A stretch of DNA of 23,469 nt from CAZHPA01 sp964533945. GTDB lineage: Bacteria > Bacillota > Clostridia > Lachnospirales > WRBF01. The notes under the pieces were generated by a model, which worked only from the letters and a program-made list of their open reading frames with translations, was not told the DNA's origin and made no database searches. The position numbers and the translations under genes were made by a program. The stretch covers positions 1 to 23,469 of the forward strand of contig CAZHPA010000032.1 in NCBI GenBank assembly GCA_964533945.1. Reading direction: 5' to 3'. Positions 15,627-22,601 of this stretch are shown here, in pieces. The stretch's first letter is position 1. Every line of letters starts with the position of its first letter.

Positions 15627-16365
15627 TATTAAAAATAAAGAACAAATCGAGCTTATGAGAGCTGCCGGAAAGCTTGTTTTTAAAGCGCACGAACTTGTTA
15701 AAGCTCATATTAAAGTTGGTATTTCAACAAAAGAACTTGATACAATTGTTTATGAGTTTTTAAAAGCTAATGGTGCTGTTTCTTCATTTAAAGGCTATAG
15801 AGGCTATGAAGCTAATATTTGCGTATCTATAAACGAAGAAGTTATACATGGCATTCCCGGTTTAAGAAAGCTTAAAAATGGCGATATTGTTAGTGTTGAT
15901 ATTGGGGCGTTTTTAAACGGTTATCATGGAGATGCGGCAAGAACTTATGGCGTTGGGTTTATTTCCGAAGAAGATAAAAAACTTATAGATGTTACAAAAC
16001 AAAGTTTTTTTGAAGGAATTAAATTTGCAAAAAACGGCAATCATTTGCATGAAATATCGGGCGCAATTTACGACTATGCAATAAATAACGGGTTTTCTGT
16101 TGTTAGAGATTTTGTTGGGCATGGCATAGGAGCTAAAATGCACGAAGAACCAGAAATTCCACATTTTAAAATGCCAAACCGTGGGCCAAAATTAACACCG
16201 GGAATGGCACTTGCCATAGAGCCTATGATTAATGCAGGTGTTGCCGGCGTTACTATATTAAAAGACGGTTGGACGGTTGTTACAAAAGACAAGAAAAAAT
16301 CAGCGCACTATGAAAATACGATAATTATTACAGAAGATGAGCCGGAAATATTAACTTTATATTAA
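15619..16365 (+). CDS. map: Methionine aminopeptidase, type I
   Basis: 248-aa type I enzyme that removes the first methionine from new proteins. The metal ligands are seen as two Asp (VDIGAFLNGYHGDAART), His in VGHGIGAKMHEEPEIPH, Glu in LAIEPM and Glu in the final ENTIIITED block. It lacks the N-terminal zinc extension. The ATG at 15619 fits the usual start (INIKNKEQIELMRAAGK); a GTG three codons earlier is possible. The overlap with adk by 8 bases, with only a weak GGGTGA site, suggests coupled translation. Confidence 0.97.
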   Translation: MINIKNKEQIELMRAAGKLVFKAHELVKAHIKVGISTKELDTIVYEFLKANGAVSSFKGYRGYEANICVSINEEVIHGIPGLRKLKNGDIVSVDIGAFLNGYHGDAARTYGVGFISEEDKKLIDVTKQSFFEGIKFAKNGNHLHEISGAIYDYAINNGFSVVRDFVGHGIGAKMHEEPEIPHFKMPNRGPKLTPGMALAIEPMINAGVAGVTILKDGWTVVTKDKKKSAHYENTIIITEDEPEILTLY

Positions 16366-16388
16366 TCTTAAAAAATTAAGGAGTTAAA

Positions 16389-16673
16389 ATGATTGGGCAA
16401 GTAGTATATTCAAAATGTGGGCGAGATAAAGGTTTGCCGTTTGTTATTGTTTCTGTTTGCAATGATTTTGTTTATTTATCTGATGGCGATTATAGAAAGT
16501 TTAATTGCCCAAAAAAGAAGAAAATAAAGCATATACAGGTGACAAACGACATACTTTTTGAAATTAAAGAATGTATTAACGAAAATAAAAATTGTTCTGC
16601 TTCTGTTGCAGTACATGTTAATTCAAAAATAAAAAAGGCGTTGTCACAATATAAAAGCAGAAATAGTAGCTAG
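16389..16673 (+). CDS. KOW-domain RNA-binding protein between map and infA
   Basis: 94-aa protein resembling the KOW-domain proteins (annotated as RNA-binding or L14e-like) that many Clostridia carry at this exact place. The N-terminal part IGQVVYSKCGRDKGLPFVIV (about 2-21) is KOW-like, followed by a basic cluster CPKKKKIKH (about 40-48) and a Lys/Asn-rich C-terminus. AAGGAG precedes the ATG. Its position among ribosomal genes suggests a role at the ribosome or with mRNA, but I know of no firm function. Confidence 0.85.
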   Translation: MIGQVVYSKCGRDKGLPFVIVSVCNDFVYLSDGDYRKFNCPKKKKIKHIQVTNDILFEIKECINENKNCSASVAVHVNSKIKKALSQYKSRNSS

Positions 16674-16690
16674 TAAGGAGGTAAGCGGCC

Positions 16691-16909
16691 TTGTCAAAAG
16701 ACGATGTTATTGAAGTTGAAGGCGTTGTGCTTGAAAAACTTCCGAACGCAATGTTTCATGTGCAACTTGAAAATGGGCATAAAATACTTGCACACATTTC
16801 AGGCAAGCTACGCATGAACTTCATCAGGATAATACCGGGGGATAAAGTAAGAGTTGAAATGTCGCCATATGACTTAACAAAAGGGAGAATCATTTGGCGT
16901 GATAAATAA
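16691..16909 (+). CDS. infA: Translation initiation factor IF-1
   Basis: 72-aa IF-1, exactly the family length: an S1/OB-fold protein that blocks the ribosomal A site during initiation. VIEVEGVVLEKLPNAMFHVQ (about 6-25), the block GHKILAHISGKLRMNFIRI and GDKVRVEMSPYDLTKGRI are diagnostic. TTG start with AAGGAGG about 9 bases upstream. The 70 bases after it hold no clear feature apart from the rpmJ ribosome site. Confidence 0.98.
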   Translation: MSKDDVIEVEGVVLEKLPNAMFHVQLENGHKILAHISGKLRMNFIRIIPGDKVRVEMSPYDLTKGRIIWRDK

Positions 16910-16979
16910 TAAATGTTCCTTCCAAATTAGATATTTAAACATATAAGAAAATTATGGAATGGAAAGGAGTATTTTTGCT

Positions 16980-17093
16980 ATGAAAGTTAGACCATCAGTT
17001 AAACCTATTTGCGAAAAATGCAGAATAATTAGAAGGCGCGGAGCAATTAGGGTTATTTGCGTTAATCCAAAGCATAAGCAAAGACAAGGATAA
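16980..17093 (+). CDS. rpmJ: Large ribosomal subunit protein L36, zinc-binding
   Basis: 37-aa L36, short but complete: MKVRPSVKPICEKCRIIRRR is the standard start and NPKHKQRQG the standard end. Zinc ligands C11, C14, C27 and H32 are all present, so this is the zinc-dependent form. AAAGGAG lies about 10 bases before the ATG. It opens the alpha-operon part of the cluster, with rpsM 16 bases on. Confidence 0.98.
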   Translation: MKVRPSVKPICEKCRIIRRRGAIRVICVNPKHKQRQG

Positions 17094-17109
17094 AAGGAGG
17101 TGTTTTTAA

Positions 17110-17478
17110 ATGGCACGTATTGCAGGAGTGGACTTGCCACGCGAAAAACGCGTTGAAATAGGGCTAACCTATATTTATGGAATAGGGCGCAAAAGCTCGA
17201 ATAGAATTTTACTTGAAGCAAACGTTAGCCCTGATACAAGAGTTAGAGATTTAACAGATGACGAAGTTTCCAAAATCCGTGAAGTAATCGATAAATCTCA
17301 AAAAGTTGAGGGTGATTTAAGACGCGAAATTGCTTTAAATATTAAAAGATTAACAGAAATTGGTTGCTATAGAGGAATTAGACATAGAAAAGGGCTTCCT
17401 GTTAGAGGACAAAGCACCAAAAACAACGCAAGAACACGCAAAGGCCCACGCAGAACCGTAGCTAATAAGAAGAAATAA
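17110..17478 (+). CDS. rpsM: Small ribosomal subunit protein S13
   Basis: 122-aa S13 of the 30S head, which touches P-site tRNA and L5. MARIAGVDLPREKRVEIGLT, the helix-hairpin-helix-like segment GIGRKSSNRILLEANV (about 25-40) and the basic tail RGQSTKNNARTRKGPRRTV are conserved. AAAGGAGGTG precedes the ATG. Confidence 0.98.
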   Translation: MARIAGVDLPREKRVEIGLTYIYGIGRKSSNRILLEANVSPDTRVRDLTDDEVSKIREVIDKSQKVEGDLRREIALNIKRLTEIGCYRGIRHRKGLPVRGQSTKNNARTRKGPRRTVANKKK

Positions 17479-17506
17479 TATAAATTAATAAAAGGGAGGA
17501 TTACAA

Positions 17507-17908
17507 ATGGCTAAAAAAGCTGTTAAAAAAACAGCAACACGTCGCCGCCGCGATAAAAAGTTTGTAGACCGTGGGCAAGCACATATACAATCAACTTTTA
17601 ACAACACAATTGTAACTATAACAGATGCCGCCGGAAACGCTCTTTCGTGGGCAAGCGCCGGGCAGCTTGGCTTTAGAGGTTCAAGAAAATCAACTCCATA
17701 TGCTGCACAAATGGCAGCCGACACAGCGGCAACAACAGCCAAAGAATTTGGGCTTAAAACTGTGGAAGTGTTTGTTAAAGGTCCCGGAAGTGGACGTGAA
17801 GCGGCAATTCGTGCATTGCAGGCAGCAGGGCTTGATGTAACAATGATTAAAGACGTAACGCCTGTTCCCCATAATGGATGCAGACCGCCTAAACGTCGTC
17901 GTGTTTAA
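17507..17908 (+). CDS. rpsK: Small ribosomal subunit protein S11
   Basis: 133-aa S11 on the 30S platform near the Shine-Dalgarno helix. IQSTFNNTIVTITDAAGNAL (about 27-46), VEVFVKGPGSGREAAIRALQ (about 86-105) and the end PHNGCRPPKRRRV are hallmarks. AAGGGAGG upstream. Normal length with a basic N-terminal tail. Confidence 0.98.
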   Translation: MAKKAVKKTATRRRRDKKFVDRGQAHIQSTFNNTIVTITDAAGNALSWASAGQLGFRGSRKSTPYAAQMAADTAATTAKEFGLKTVEVFVKGPGSGREAAIRALQAAGLDVTMIKDVTPVPHNGCRPPKRRRV

Positions 17909-17923
17909 TTTGGAGGTGTATTA

Positions 17924-18550
17924 ATGGCTAGATATATTGGACCCGTTTGCAGGCTATGCCGCAGAGAAGGGCAAAAGCTTTTCTTAAAAGGCGAAAAGTG
18001 TTCTAAAAATTGCTGCCCTGTTGATAACAGAAATTTTGCTCCGGGGCAACATGGAACTTCAAGAAAAAAAATGTCTGAATATGGCTTGCAATTAAGGGAA
18101 AAACAAAAAGCAAAAAGAATATATGGTGTTTTAGAATCTCAATTTAGAAACTATTTTGCCAAAGCAGACCACATGCCGGGCGTAACAGGCGAAAACTTAT
18201 TAAGACTTTTAGAATTAAGACTTGATAACGTTATGTATCGTTTAGGTTATGGGCGCTCAAGAACTGAAGCACGTCAAGTTGTTAGACACAACCATGTAAC
18301 AGTAAATGGCAAAAAAGTTAATATACCATCATATCAGCTTAAAGTTGGCGATGTTATAGAAATTAAAGAAAAATCAAGAGGTTTGCAAAGATATAAAGAT
18401 GTTTTAGACGTAACAGGGTATAGAATTGTACCGGAATGGTTGTCGGCAGAACATGAACTTTTGCGCGGAACTGTTGTTAATTTGCCAACAAGAGAACAGA
18501 TAGACATTCCTGTTCATGAAACGCTTATTATTGAGTTGTATTCCAAATAG
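17924..18550 (+). CDS. rpsD: Small ribosomal subunit protein S4, zinc-binding form
   Basis: 208-aa S4, a primary 16S rRNA binder that nucleates the 30S body. The N-terminus has Cys at 9, 12, 26, 30 and 31, the zinc-binding version of S4. The S4 RNA-binding domain lies at about residues 97-160 (RLDNVMYRLGYGRSRTEARQ and HNHVTVNGKKVNIPSYQLK). S4 is the known repressor of alpha-operon or rpsD translation in other bacteria. In Bacillus rpsD stands alone elsewhere; here it is inside the cluster between rpsK and rpoA, as is common in Clostridia. Confidence 0.98.
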   Translation: MARYIGPVCRLCRREGQKLFLKGEKCSKNCCPVDNRNFAPGQHGTSRKKMSEYGLQLREKQKAKRIYGVLESQFRNYFAKADHMPGVTGENLLRLLELRLDNVMYRLGYGRSRTEARQVVRHNHVTVNGKKVNIPSYQLKVGDVIEIKEKSRGLQRYKDVLDVTGYRIVPEWLSAEHELLRGTVVNLPTREQIDIPVHETLIIELYSK

Positions 18551-18562
18551 AACCTGATTAAG

Positions 18563-18588
18563 CTTCTAAAATTAATATATTTTGGAAG
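18563..18588 (+). promoter_or_regulatory. Hairpin between rpsD and rpoA
   Basis: CTTCTAAAAT (18563-18572) pairs with ATTTTGGAAG (18579-18588) around a 6-base loop, one U-G pair in ten. No T-run follows, so it is not a simple terminator. It lies shortly before the GGGGAGG ribosome site of rpoA and could be a processing or stability element, or a regulator target. Role is inference. Confidence 0.4.
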
Positions 18589-18615
18589 GAAGTAAGAAGG
18601 GGAGGTTTTTAATAT

Positions 18616-19569
18616 ATGTTTGAATTTGAAAGACCTCGTATTGACATTGCTGCTATTTCATCAGACGGCACATATGGGCGTTTTGTTGTTGAACCATTAG
18701 AACGTGGCTATGGTACAACGCTTGGCAATTCTTTAAGACGTGTGCTTTTATCATCTTTGTCGGGTGCGGCAGTTAGCAGTGTTAAAATAGATGGAGTGTT
18801 ACACGAATTCAGCACTATACCCGGCGTTAAAGAAGATGTTACGGAAATAATTTTAAATCTTAAAAATTTGGCAATAAAATGCACAAGTGATAGTAAAGAA
18901 CCAAAGCTTGCATACATTGATGCTTCCGGCGAATGCGTTATTCGTGGCGGCGATATAAAAGTTGATTCTGGCATAGAAATTATGAACAAAGATTTATATA
19001 TTGCAACGTTAAGCGGCGATAGCAGGCTGTTTATGGAAATTAACATTACAAAAGGGCGGGGCTATGTTAGCTCTGATAAAAACAAAAACCCCGACCATGC
19101 TATAGGTGTAATCCCCGTTGATTCTTTATATACGCCTGTGAGACGTGTTAATTTTTTAGTTGAAAACACAAGAGTTGGGCAAATAACAGATTATGATAAA
19201 CTAACGCTTGAAGTTTGGACAAATGGCACAATATCTCCTGATGATGCAGTTAGCTTGGGCGCAAAAATATTAAACGAACATTTAACTCTTTTTGTAGACT
19301 TATCCGAAAATGCTAAAGATTCGGAAATTATGATTGAAAAAGACGAAGGCAAAAAAGAAAAAGTTCTTGAATTAAGCATTGAAGAATTAGATTTATCTGT
19401 TCGTTCGTATAATTGCTTAAAGCGTGCCGGAATTAACACTGTTGATGATTTAGCAAGCAGAACAGAAGAAGATATGATGAAAGTTAGAAATCTTGGGCGT
19501 AAATCGCTTGAAGAAGTTTTGAAAAAAATGGCAGATTTAGGGCTTGCCCTACAGCCTAGTAACGAATAA
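18616..19569 (+). CDS. rpoA: RNA polymerase alpha subunit
   Basis: 317-aa alpha subunit. The N domain (about 1-230) dimerises and nucleates RNA polymerase assembly, with the GYGTTLGNSLRRVLLSSL block near residue 32. An acidic/Lys linker leads to the C domain (about 250-317), which binds UP elements and activators through its helix-hairpin-helix fold (AGINTVDDLASRTEEDMMKV, RNLGRKSLEEV). GGGGAGG upstream. The 65-base gap before it holds the hairpin at 18563. Normal length. Confidence 0.98.
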   Translation: MFEFERPRIDIAAISSDGTYGRFVVEPLERGYGTTLGNSLRRVLLSSLSGAAVSSVKIDGVLHEFSTIPGVKEDVTEIILNLKNLAIKCTSDSKEPKLAYIDASGECVIRGGDIKVDSGIEIMNKDLYIATLSGDSRLFMEINITKGRGYVSSDKNKNPDHAIGVIPVDSLYTPVRRVNFLVENTRVGQITDYDKLTLEVWTNGTISPDDAVSLGAKILNEHLTLFVDLSENAKDSEIMIEKDEGKKEKVLELSIEELDLSVRSYNCLKRAGINTVDDLASRTEEDMMKVRNLGRKSLEEVLKKMADLGLALQPSNE

Positions 19570-19593
19570 TTAACTAAAGAAAGGAGGCTTATT

Positions 19594-20121
19594 ATGAGAA
19601 AGCTTGGGCGCACTTCAAGTCAACGTAAAGCAATGCTTCGTAATTTAACAACAAACTTATTATATCATGGAAAAATTACAACTACAGTAACAAGGGCAAA
19701 AGAAATTAGAAAAATTGCCGAAAAATTAATTACGCTTGCTGTTAAAGAAAAAGATAATTTCACAGAAGTTACAATTACAGCAAAGGTACCAAAGAAAAAC
19801 GAAAAAGGTCAACGTATTAAAGAAGATTTAAACGGCAAAAAAGTTACTGTTTATGATGAAGTTGAAAAAACAATTAAAAAAGACAATCCTTCACGCCTTA
19901 ATGCAAGACGTAAAATGCTTAGTATTTTATATCCTGTAACTGAAGTTCCAAAAGATGGGCGCAAAAAAAGAACAAATTCAAAAGCAATTGATATGCCTAA
20001 AAAAATGTTTGAAGAAATTGCACCAAAATATTCAGAACGCCGTGGCGGATATACAAGAATGATTAAAATTGGGGCAAGAAAAGGCGATGCTGCCGAAATG
20101 GTTATTATTGAATTAGTTTAA
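19594..20121 (+). CDS. rplQ: Large ribosomal subunit protein L17 with internal insertion
   Basis: 175-aa L17, about 55 residues longer than the Bacillus protein. The ends are canonical (MRKLGRTSSQRKAMLRNLTT and ERRGGYTRMIKIGARKGDAA). The extra residues lie mainly at about 54-98, a Lys/Glu-rich segment including TAKVPKKNEKGQRIKEDLN, before the conserved NPSRLNARRKMLSILYP. Similar long forms occur, to my knowledge, in Lachnospiraceae and relatives. L17 sits near the tunnel exit, so the insertion may lie on the 50S surface; that is inference. AAAGGAGG upstream. It is the last gene of the conserved cluster. Confidence 0.97.
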   Translation: MRKLGRTSSQRKAMLRNLTTNLLYHGKITTTVTRAKEIRKIAEKLITLAVKEKDNFTEVTITAKVPKKNEKGQRIKEDLNGKKVTVYDEVEKTIKKDNPSRLNARRKMLSILYPVTEVPKDGRKKRTNSKAIDMPKKMFEEIAPKYSERRGGYTRMIKIGARKGDAAEMVIIELV

Positions 20122-20160
20122 TTTTAACTACTAATTGCCTATAAATAACGGGGTAAGTTT

Positions 20161-20424
20161 ATGGGTTTATCAGAGTTAGCAACAATATTAAATAAGATGT
20201 ATAACAACCCACCTGTAAAAGAAAGGGTGGCAATGATACATTTATTTGCTATTAATTATGCTAAAGAAATACAAGATTATAATATTGCCGCCGCCGAATT
20301 GGTTCGGGCGGCAGGTTTAAACGATTCTTACCACACAGAAATATCAAAAGGAATAAAACTTTCAAAATATGTCGTTTGTAAAGATGATGTGGTAGAAAAA
20401 ATATTATCTAAAACAAAAGAATAG
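20161..20424 (+). CDS. Small helical protein, possible HTH-like domain, unknown function
   Basis: 87-aa protein 39 bases after rplQ on the same strand, probably read through from the operon because no terminator separates them. It looks mostly helical, with an N-terminal helix pair (LSELATILNKMYNN and RVAMIHLFAINYAKEI, about 3-38), AAAELVRAAGLNDSYHTEIS (about 43-62) and a basic end. From memory it resembles an HTH-like N-terminal domain seen in some restriction-related (McrA-type) proteins, here standing alone; I cannot verify this. The ribosome site GGGGTAAG is moderate. The usual genes after rplQ in Firmicutes (energy-coupling transporter ATPases, truA) are absent at this point. Confidence 0.6.
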   Translation: MGLSELATILNKMYNNPPVKERVAMIHLFAINYAKEIQDYNIAAAELVRAAGLNDSYHTEISKGIKLSKYVVCKDDVVEKILSKTKE

Positions 20425-20439
20425 GCACAATCATCTATT

Positions 20440-20480
20440 AATTGTCAAAAACACTCCCGCTTTTTAGGCGGGAGACAATT
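20440..20480 (-). terminator. GC-rich hairpin, likely minus-strand terminator
   Basis: CTCCCGC (20454-20460) pairs with GCGGGAG (20468-20474) around a 7-base loop. Read on the minus strand it is followed by TGTTTTTG, a usable U-tract; on the plus strand no T-run follows. An outer pair AATTGTC (20440-20446) with GACAATT (20474-20480) can extend the structure. It would stop transcripts from the minus-strand gene at 20697 that pass the hairpin at 20522. Confidence 0.55.
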
Positions 20481-20521
20481 GGCAAACTTTGCATTTCAAC
20501 ATTCTATAAGAAAAGCATTAA

Positions 20522-20566
20522 AAAATACCCGACATAATTGTAATGTAACGGGTATTTTGGTTTTTT
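20522..20566 (+). terminator. Bidirectional terminator ending the ribosomal cluster
   Basis: AAAATACCCG (20522-20531) pairs with CGGGTATTTT (20549-20558), with an inner ACAT/ATGT pair, and TTTTTT follows at 20561-20566. On the minus strand the stem also ends in a T-run. It serves the convergent units, the ribosomal cluster plus the 87-aa gene on one side and the gene at 20697 on the other. Confidence 0.85.
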
Positions 20567-20599
20567 AGCTATCTTTTATTAAACCAGAACCTGTCTCTA

Positions 20600-20675
20600 C
20601 TACCAAAACATAAAGAATTGCGCTATAATATCTGTATGAAAATAACAGCTGGATAGCGGGAACACGCCCTGGCAT
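20600..20675. other. Compositionally distinct intergenic segment, possible element remnant
   Basis: A short segment whose core (about 20640-20675, with GGATAGCGGGAACACGCCCT) is clearly GC-richer than its surroundings. It holds TATAAT at 20624-20629 without a good -35. On the minus strand, one frame gives a protein-like fragment (QGVFPLSSCYFHTDIIAQFF then MFW) ending at TAG 20602-20600, with a stop upstream and no start or ribosome site. It could be the remnant of a mobile element, a dispersed repeat, or a small RNA. No function is supported. The rest of 20425-20696 holds only the two hairpins. Confidence 0.3.
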
Positions 20676-20696
20676 AATGATATAATTCATGTTTAT

Positions 20697-21932
20697 TTAT
20701 TTTTCTATAATACATATTTTGTTTTCAAGAGAAAGTAAAATGTAATTTTCAGAAAAATATAATGGTGGTTCAATATTTCCTAATGGAATTTTCGAACTAT
20801 TGGAAATATCTTTAAAATCAATAATTGATGAAGCTTCCGTAGCAGTTAAGTAACTATAACTGATTCCATCAGCGTATATTTGGTAAGAAGTTCCATTTGT
20901 ATAATACGTTTGCGTCTCTTTTTTATTTTTTACTGTGTATATTAATTTATTTGTTAAAAAATTAAACTCATATTGATATAAAAAGGTATCAGTAAGAATT
21001 GAAAGATATATTTTATCGTTTAAAAATGATATCGACTTTGAAACAACAGCAAAATTAAAAGGAGCATAAATGGTAACAAGTTCTGCCATAGATGTAATAT
21101 TGCCAGTTTTAATGTTAAGATACTTCAACCAATACTTTCCAAAATAATCAATTTGCTCTTTGCATATGATGAGTAAATTTTCATCATTGAGCATATCTCC
21201 GACTGCCATTATTTCGTTTCGTGTATTTGATAAATCGGCAATAATATTTAAGGTTGATTCATCAAGATAATGTATGTATTTGCTACTACCAATAATTAAC
21301 ATATCATTATAATTGTCATAGGCTAAGTAGCGAATTTGTATACTGTCTGTACTACTGAATATTTTTTCATTCTCGCTTCCGTCAATACGAGCTTTATATA
21401 TTTCTTGATTTTCTACATAATATACACAATCATTTACATGTATAAAGTTACTTATAGCTTTACCTGAATCAGACGAAACTATTGCCTTAATTGATGGTGC
21501 TTTTGGTGTTGGTGCTGGTGTTTCTGATGTTTCTGATGTTGGTGTTGGTGTTTCTGATGTTTCTGATATTTCTGGTGCTGATGTTTCTGGTGCTGGTGTT
21601 GATGTTGGTGTTTCTGATGTTTCTGATGTTTGTGATGTTGGTGTTGGTGTTTCTGATGTTTCTGATATTTCTGGTGCTGGTGTTGGTGCTGATGCTTCTG
21701 GTGCTGGTGTTGGTGTTTCTGATGTTGACGCTGCTTCCGTTTTAGTAGAACGATTAGTCAAATCCCACAATGGTTGAATTGAAACAATAATTGTTAATAA
21801 AGTTGCAAACATACTAACTGCAAAAATGATCTTTTCGTCTTTTCTATATATAGATGCAGCAAATGAAATTAGTAATAAAATTATAATTACTAATGTAAAT
21901 ATAATAAGTGATGTTCCAATTTCTTGTCTCAT
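20697..21932 (-). CDS. Membrane-anchored protein with Ser/Thr/Pro/Glu repeat linker and propeller-like outer domain
   Basis: 411-aa protein of unknown function. Two N-terminal membrane helices (about 8-27 and 35-53) are followed by a low-complexity linker (about 69-147) built from SETSETPTP-type repeats, then a C-terminal domain (about 148-411) of repeated short strands. The segment VYYVENQEIYKARIDGSENE resembles the repeats of DUF5050-like beta-propeller domains. The likely layout is an anchor, a flexible wall-spanning stalk and an exposed domain. AAGGAGT precedes the ATG. It lies 49 bases after the tlpA-like gene and may be cotranscribed; no clear separate promoter was found. Terminators lie at 20522-20566 and 20454-20474. 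Confidence 0.75.
   Translation of the reverse strand: MRQEIGTSLIIFTLVIIILLLISFAASIYRKDEKIIFAVSMFATLLTIIVSIQPLWDLTNRSTKTEAASTSETPTPAPEASAPTPAPEISETSETPTPTSQTSETSETPTSTPAPETSAPEISETSETPTPTSETSETPAPTPKAPSIKAIVSSDSGKAISNFIHVNDCVYYVENQEIYKARIDGSENEKIFSSTDSIQIRYLAYDNYNDMLIIGSSKYIHYLDESTLNIIADLSNTRNEIMAVGDMLNDENLLIICKEQIDYFGKYWLKYLNIKTGNITSMAELVTIYAPFNFAVVSKSISFLNDKIYLSILTDTFLYQYEFNFLTNKLIYTVKNKKETQTYYTNGTSYQIYADGISYSYLTATEASSIIDFKDISNSSKIPLGNIEPPLYFSENYILLSLENKICIIEK
21495..21727 (-). repeat. In-frame degenerate tandem repeat coding the linker
   Basis: On the plus strand this is a series of GATGTTTCTGATGTTGGTGTT-like units with variants, reading as Ser-Glu-Thr-Ser-Glu-Thr-Pro-Thr-Pro and Pro-Ala-Pro-Glu blocks on the minus strand. 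The block PEISETSETPTPTS occurs twice almost unchanged (about residues 87-100 and 120-133). Units are multiples of three, so slippage would change length without breaking the frame. It is not a CRISPR: there are no constant-length unique spacers. Confidence 0.8.
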
Positions 21933-21981
21933 ATATTTACTCCTTTACTACCTTTGTTGATAAAAGTTATTACAAGAATAT

Positions 21982-22578
21982 TTAGTTGCCCTTTATTAAA
22001 TTAATGCCTTCCCTTAAAGCTTCTTCGGTCATAGCACCTTCAAACCCTGTAACAATGTTACCATCTTTGTTAATAAAAATTGTTGTGGGTATAGAACGAA
22101 TGCCGTAAGCATATGCGCCGCTTTCTTCTGTATCAAATAGTACAGGGAATGCAAAATTATTGTCTTCTATATATTTTTTTCCTTTTGCTTCTGTTTCTTG
22201 CATACCGTCTACCATATCAACCATTAAAAAAACAACATCGTCTTTCGTCTCCTCATAAACCTTATTAAAATGGGGCATTTCGCTTTTGCAAGGAGGACAC
22301 CAAGAAGCCCAAAAGTTAAGAACAATTGGTTTTCCGAAATAATCCGATAGCTTCACTTCATTACCGTCGTTGTCAAAAGCATTAAAATCAATTGCGGCAA
22401 TTATTTTTTCTTCTTCCGTTGCTTCGTTTTCAAGTTCGCTTTCGGATTCGTTTTCAGAAATTCCAAATGGAGTTTGAGGTTTAAAATTTTCTGATAGCAC
22501 ATTATACCCTAAAGCTGCAACACCAATAAAAGCTGCAAAAACAATAATACCAATAAAAGCTTTAATTTTTGTATTCAT
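21982..22578 (-). CDS. TlpA-like membrane-anchored thiol-disulfide oxidoreductase
   Basis: 198-aa protein with an N-terminal membrane anchor (about 7-28), an acidic linker (41-58) and a thioredoxin-fold domain on the outer face. The catalytic motif is WCPPC (C94, C97) in VLNFWASWCPPCKSEMP, and the cis-Pro is in RSIPTTIFI (P165). Such ResA/TlpA-type proteins reduce or exchange disulfides in secreted or membrane proteins using electrons from CcdA. The ccdA gene lies 23 bases upstream on the same strand, which supports a redox pair. The ribosome site is GGCGGTGA. The partner substrate is unknown; no cytochrome c genes are nearby. Confidence 0.93.
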   Translation of the reverse strand: MNTKIKAFIGIIVFAAFIGVAALGYNVLSENFKPQTPFGISENESESELENEATEEEKIIAAIDFNAFDNDGNEVKLSDYFGKPIVLNFWASWCPPCKSEMPHFNKVYEETKDDVVFLMVDMVDGMQETEAKGKKYIEDNNFAFPVLFDTEESGAYAYGIRSIPTTIFINKDGNIVTGFEGAMTEEALREGINLIKGN

Positions 22579-22601
22579 AATTCACCGCCGTTTTATAATT
22601 T

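Noticed and set aside
16910..16979. Internal promoter before rpmJ (TTCCAA, 16 bases, TATAAG)
   Set aside because: The -35 is poor and AT-rich gaps give such matches by chance; not strong enough to list.
21495..21727. CRISPR-like repeat array
   Set aside because: Units are degenerate, lack unique spacers and are coding in frame; no cas genes are present.
21491..21745. Plus-strand frame of Leu/Val/Met-rich repeats
   Set aside because: It is the antisense of the Ser/Thr/Pro/Glu linker, with no ribosome site; the hydrophobic composition is a product of the repeat.
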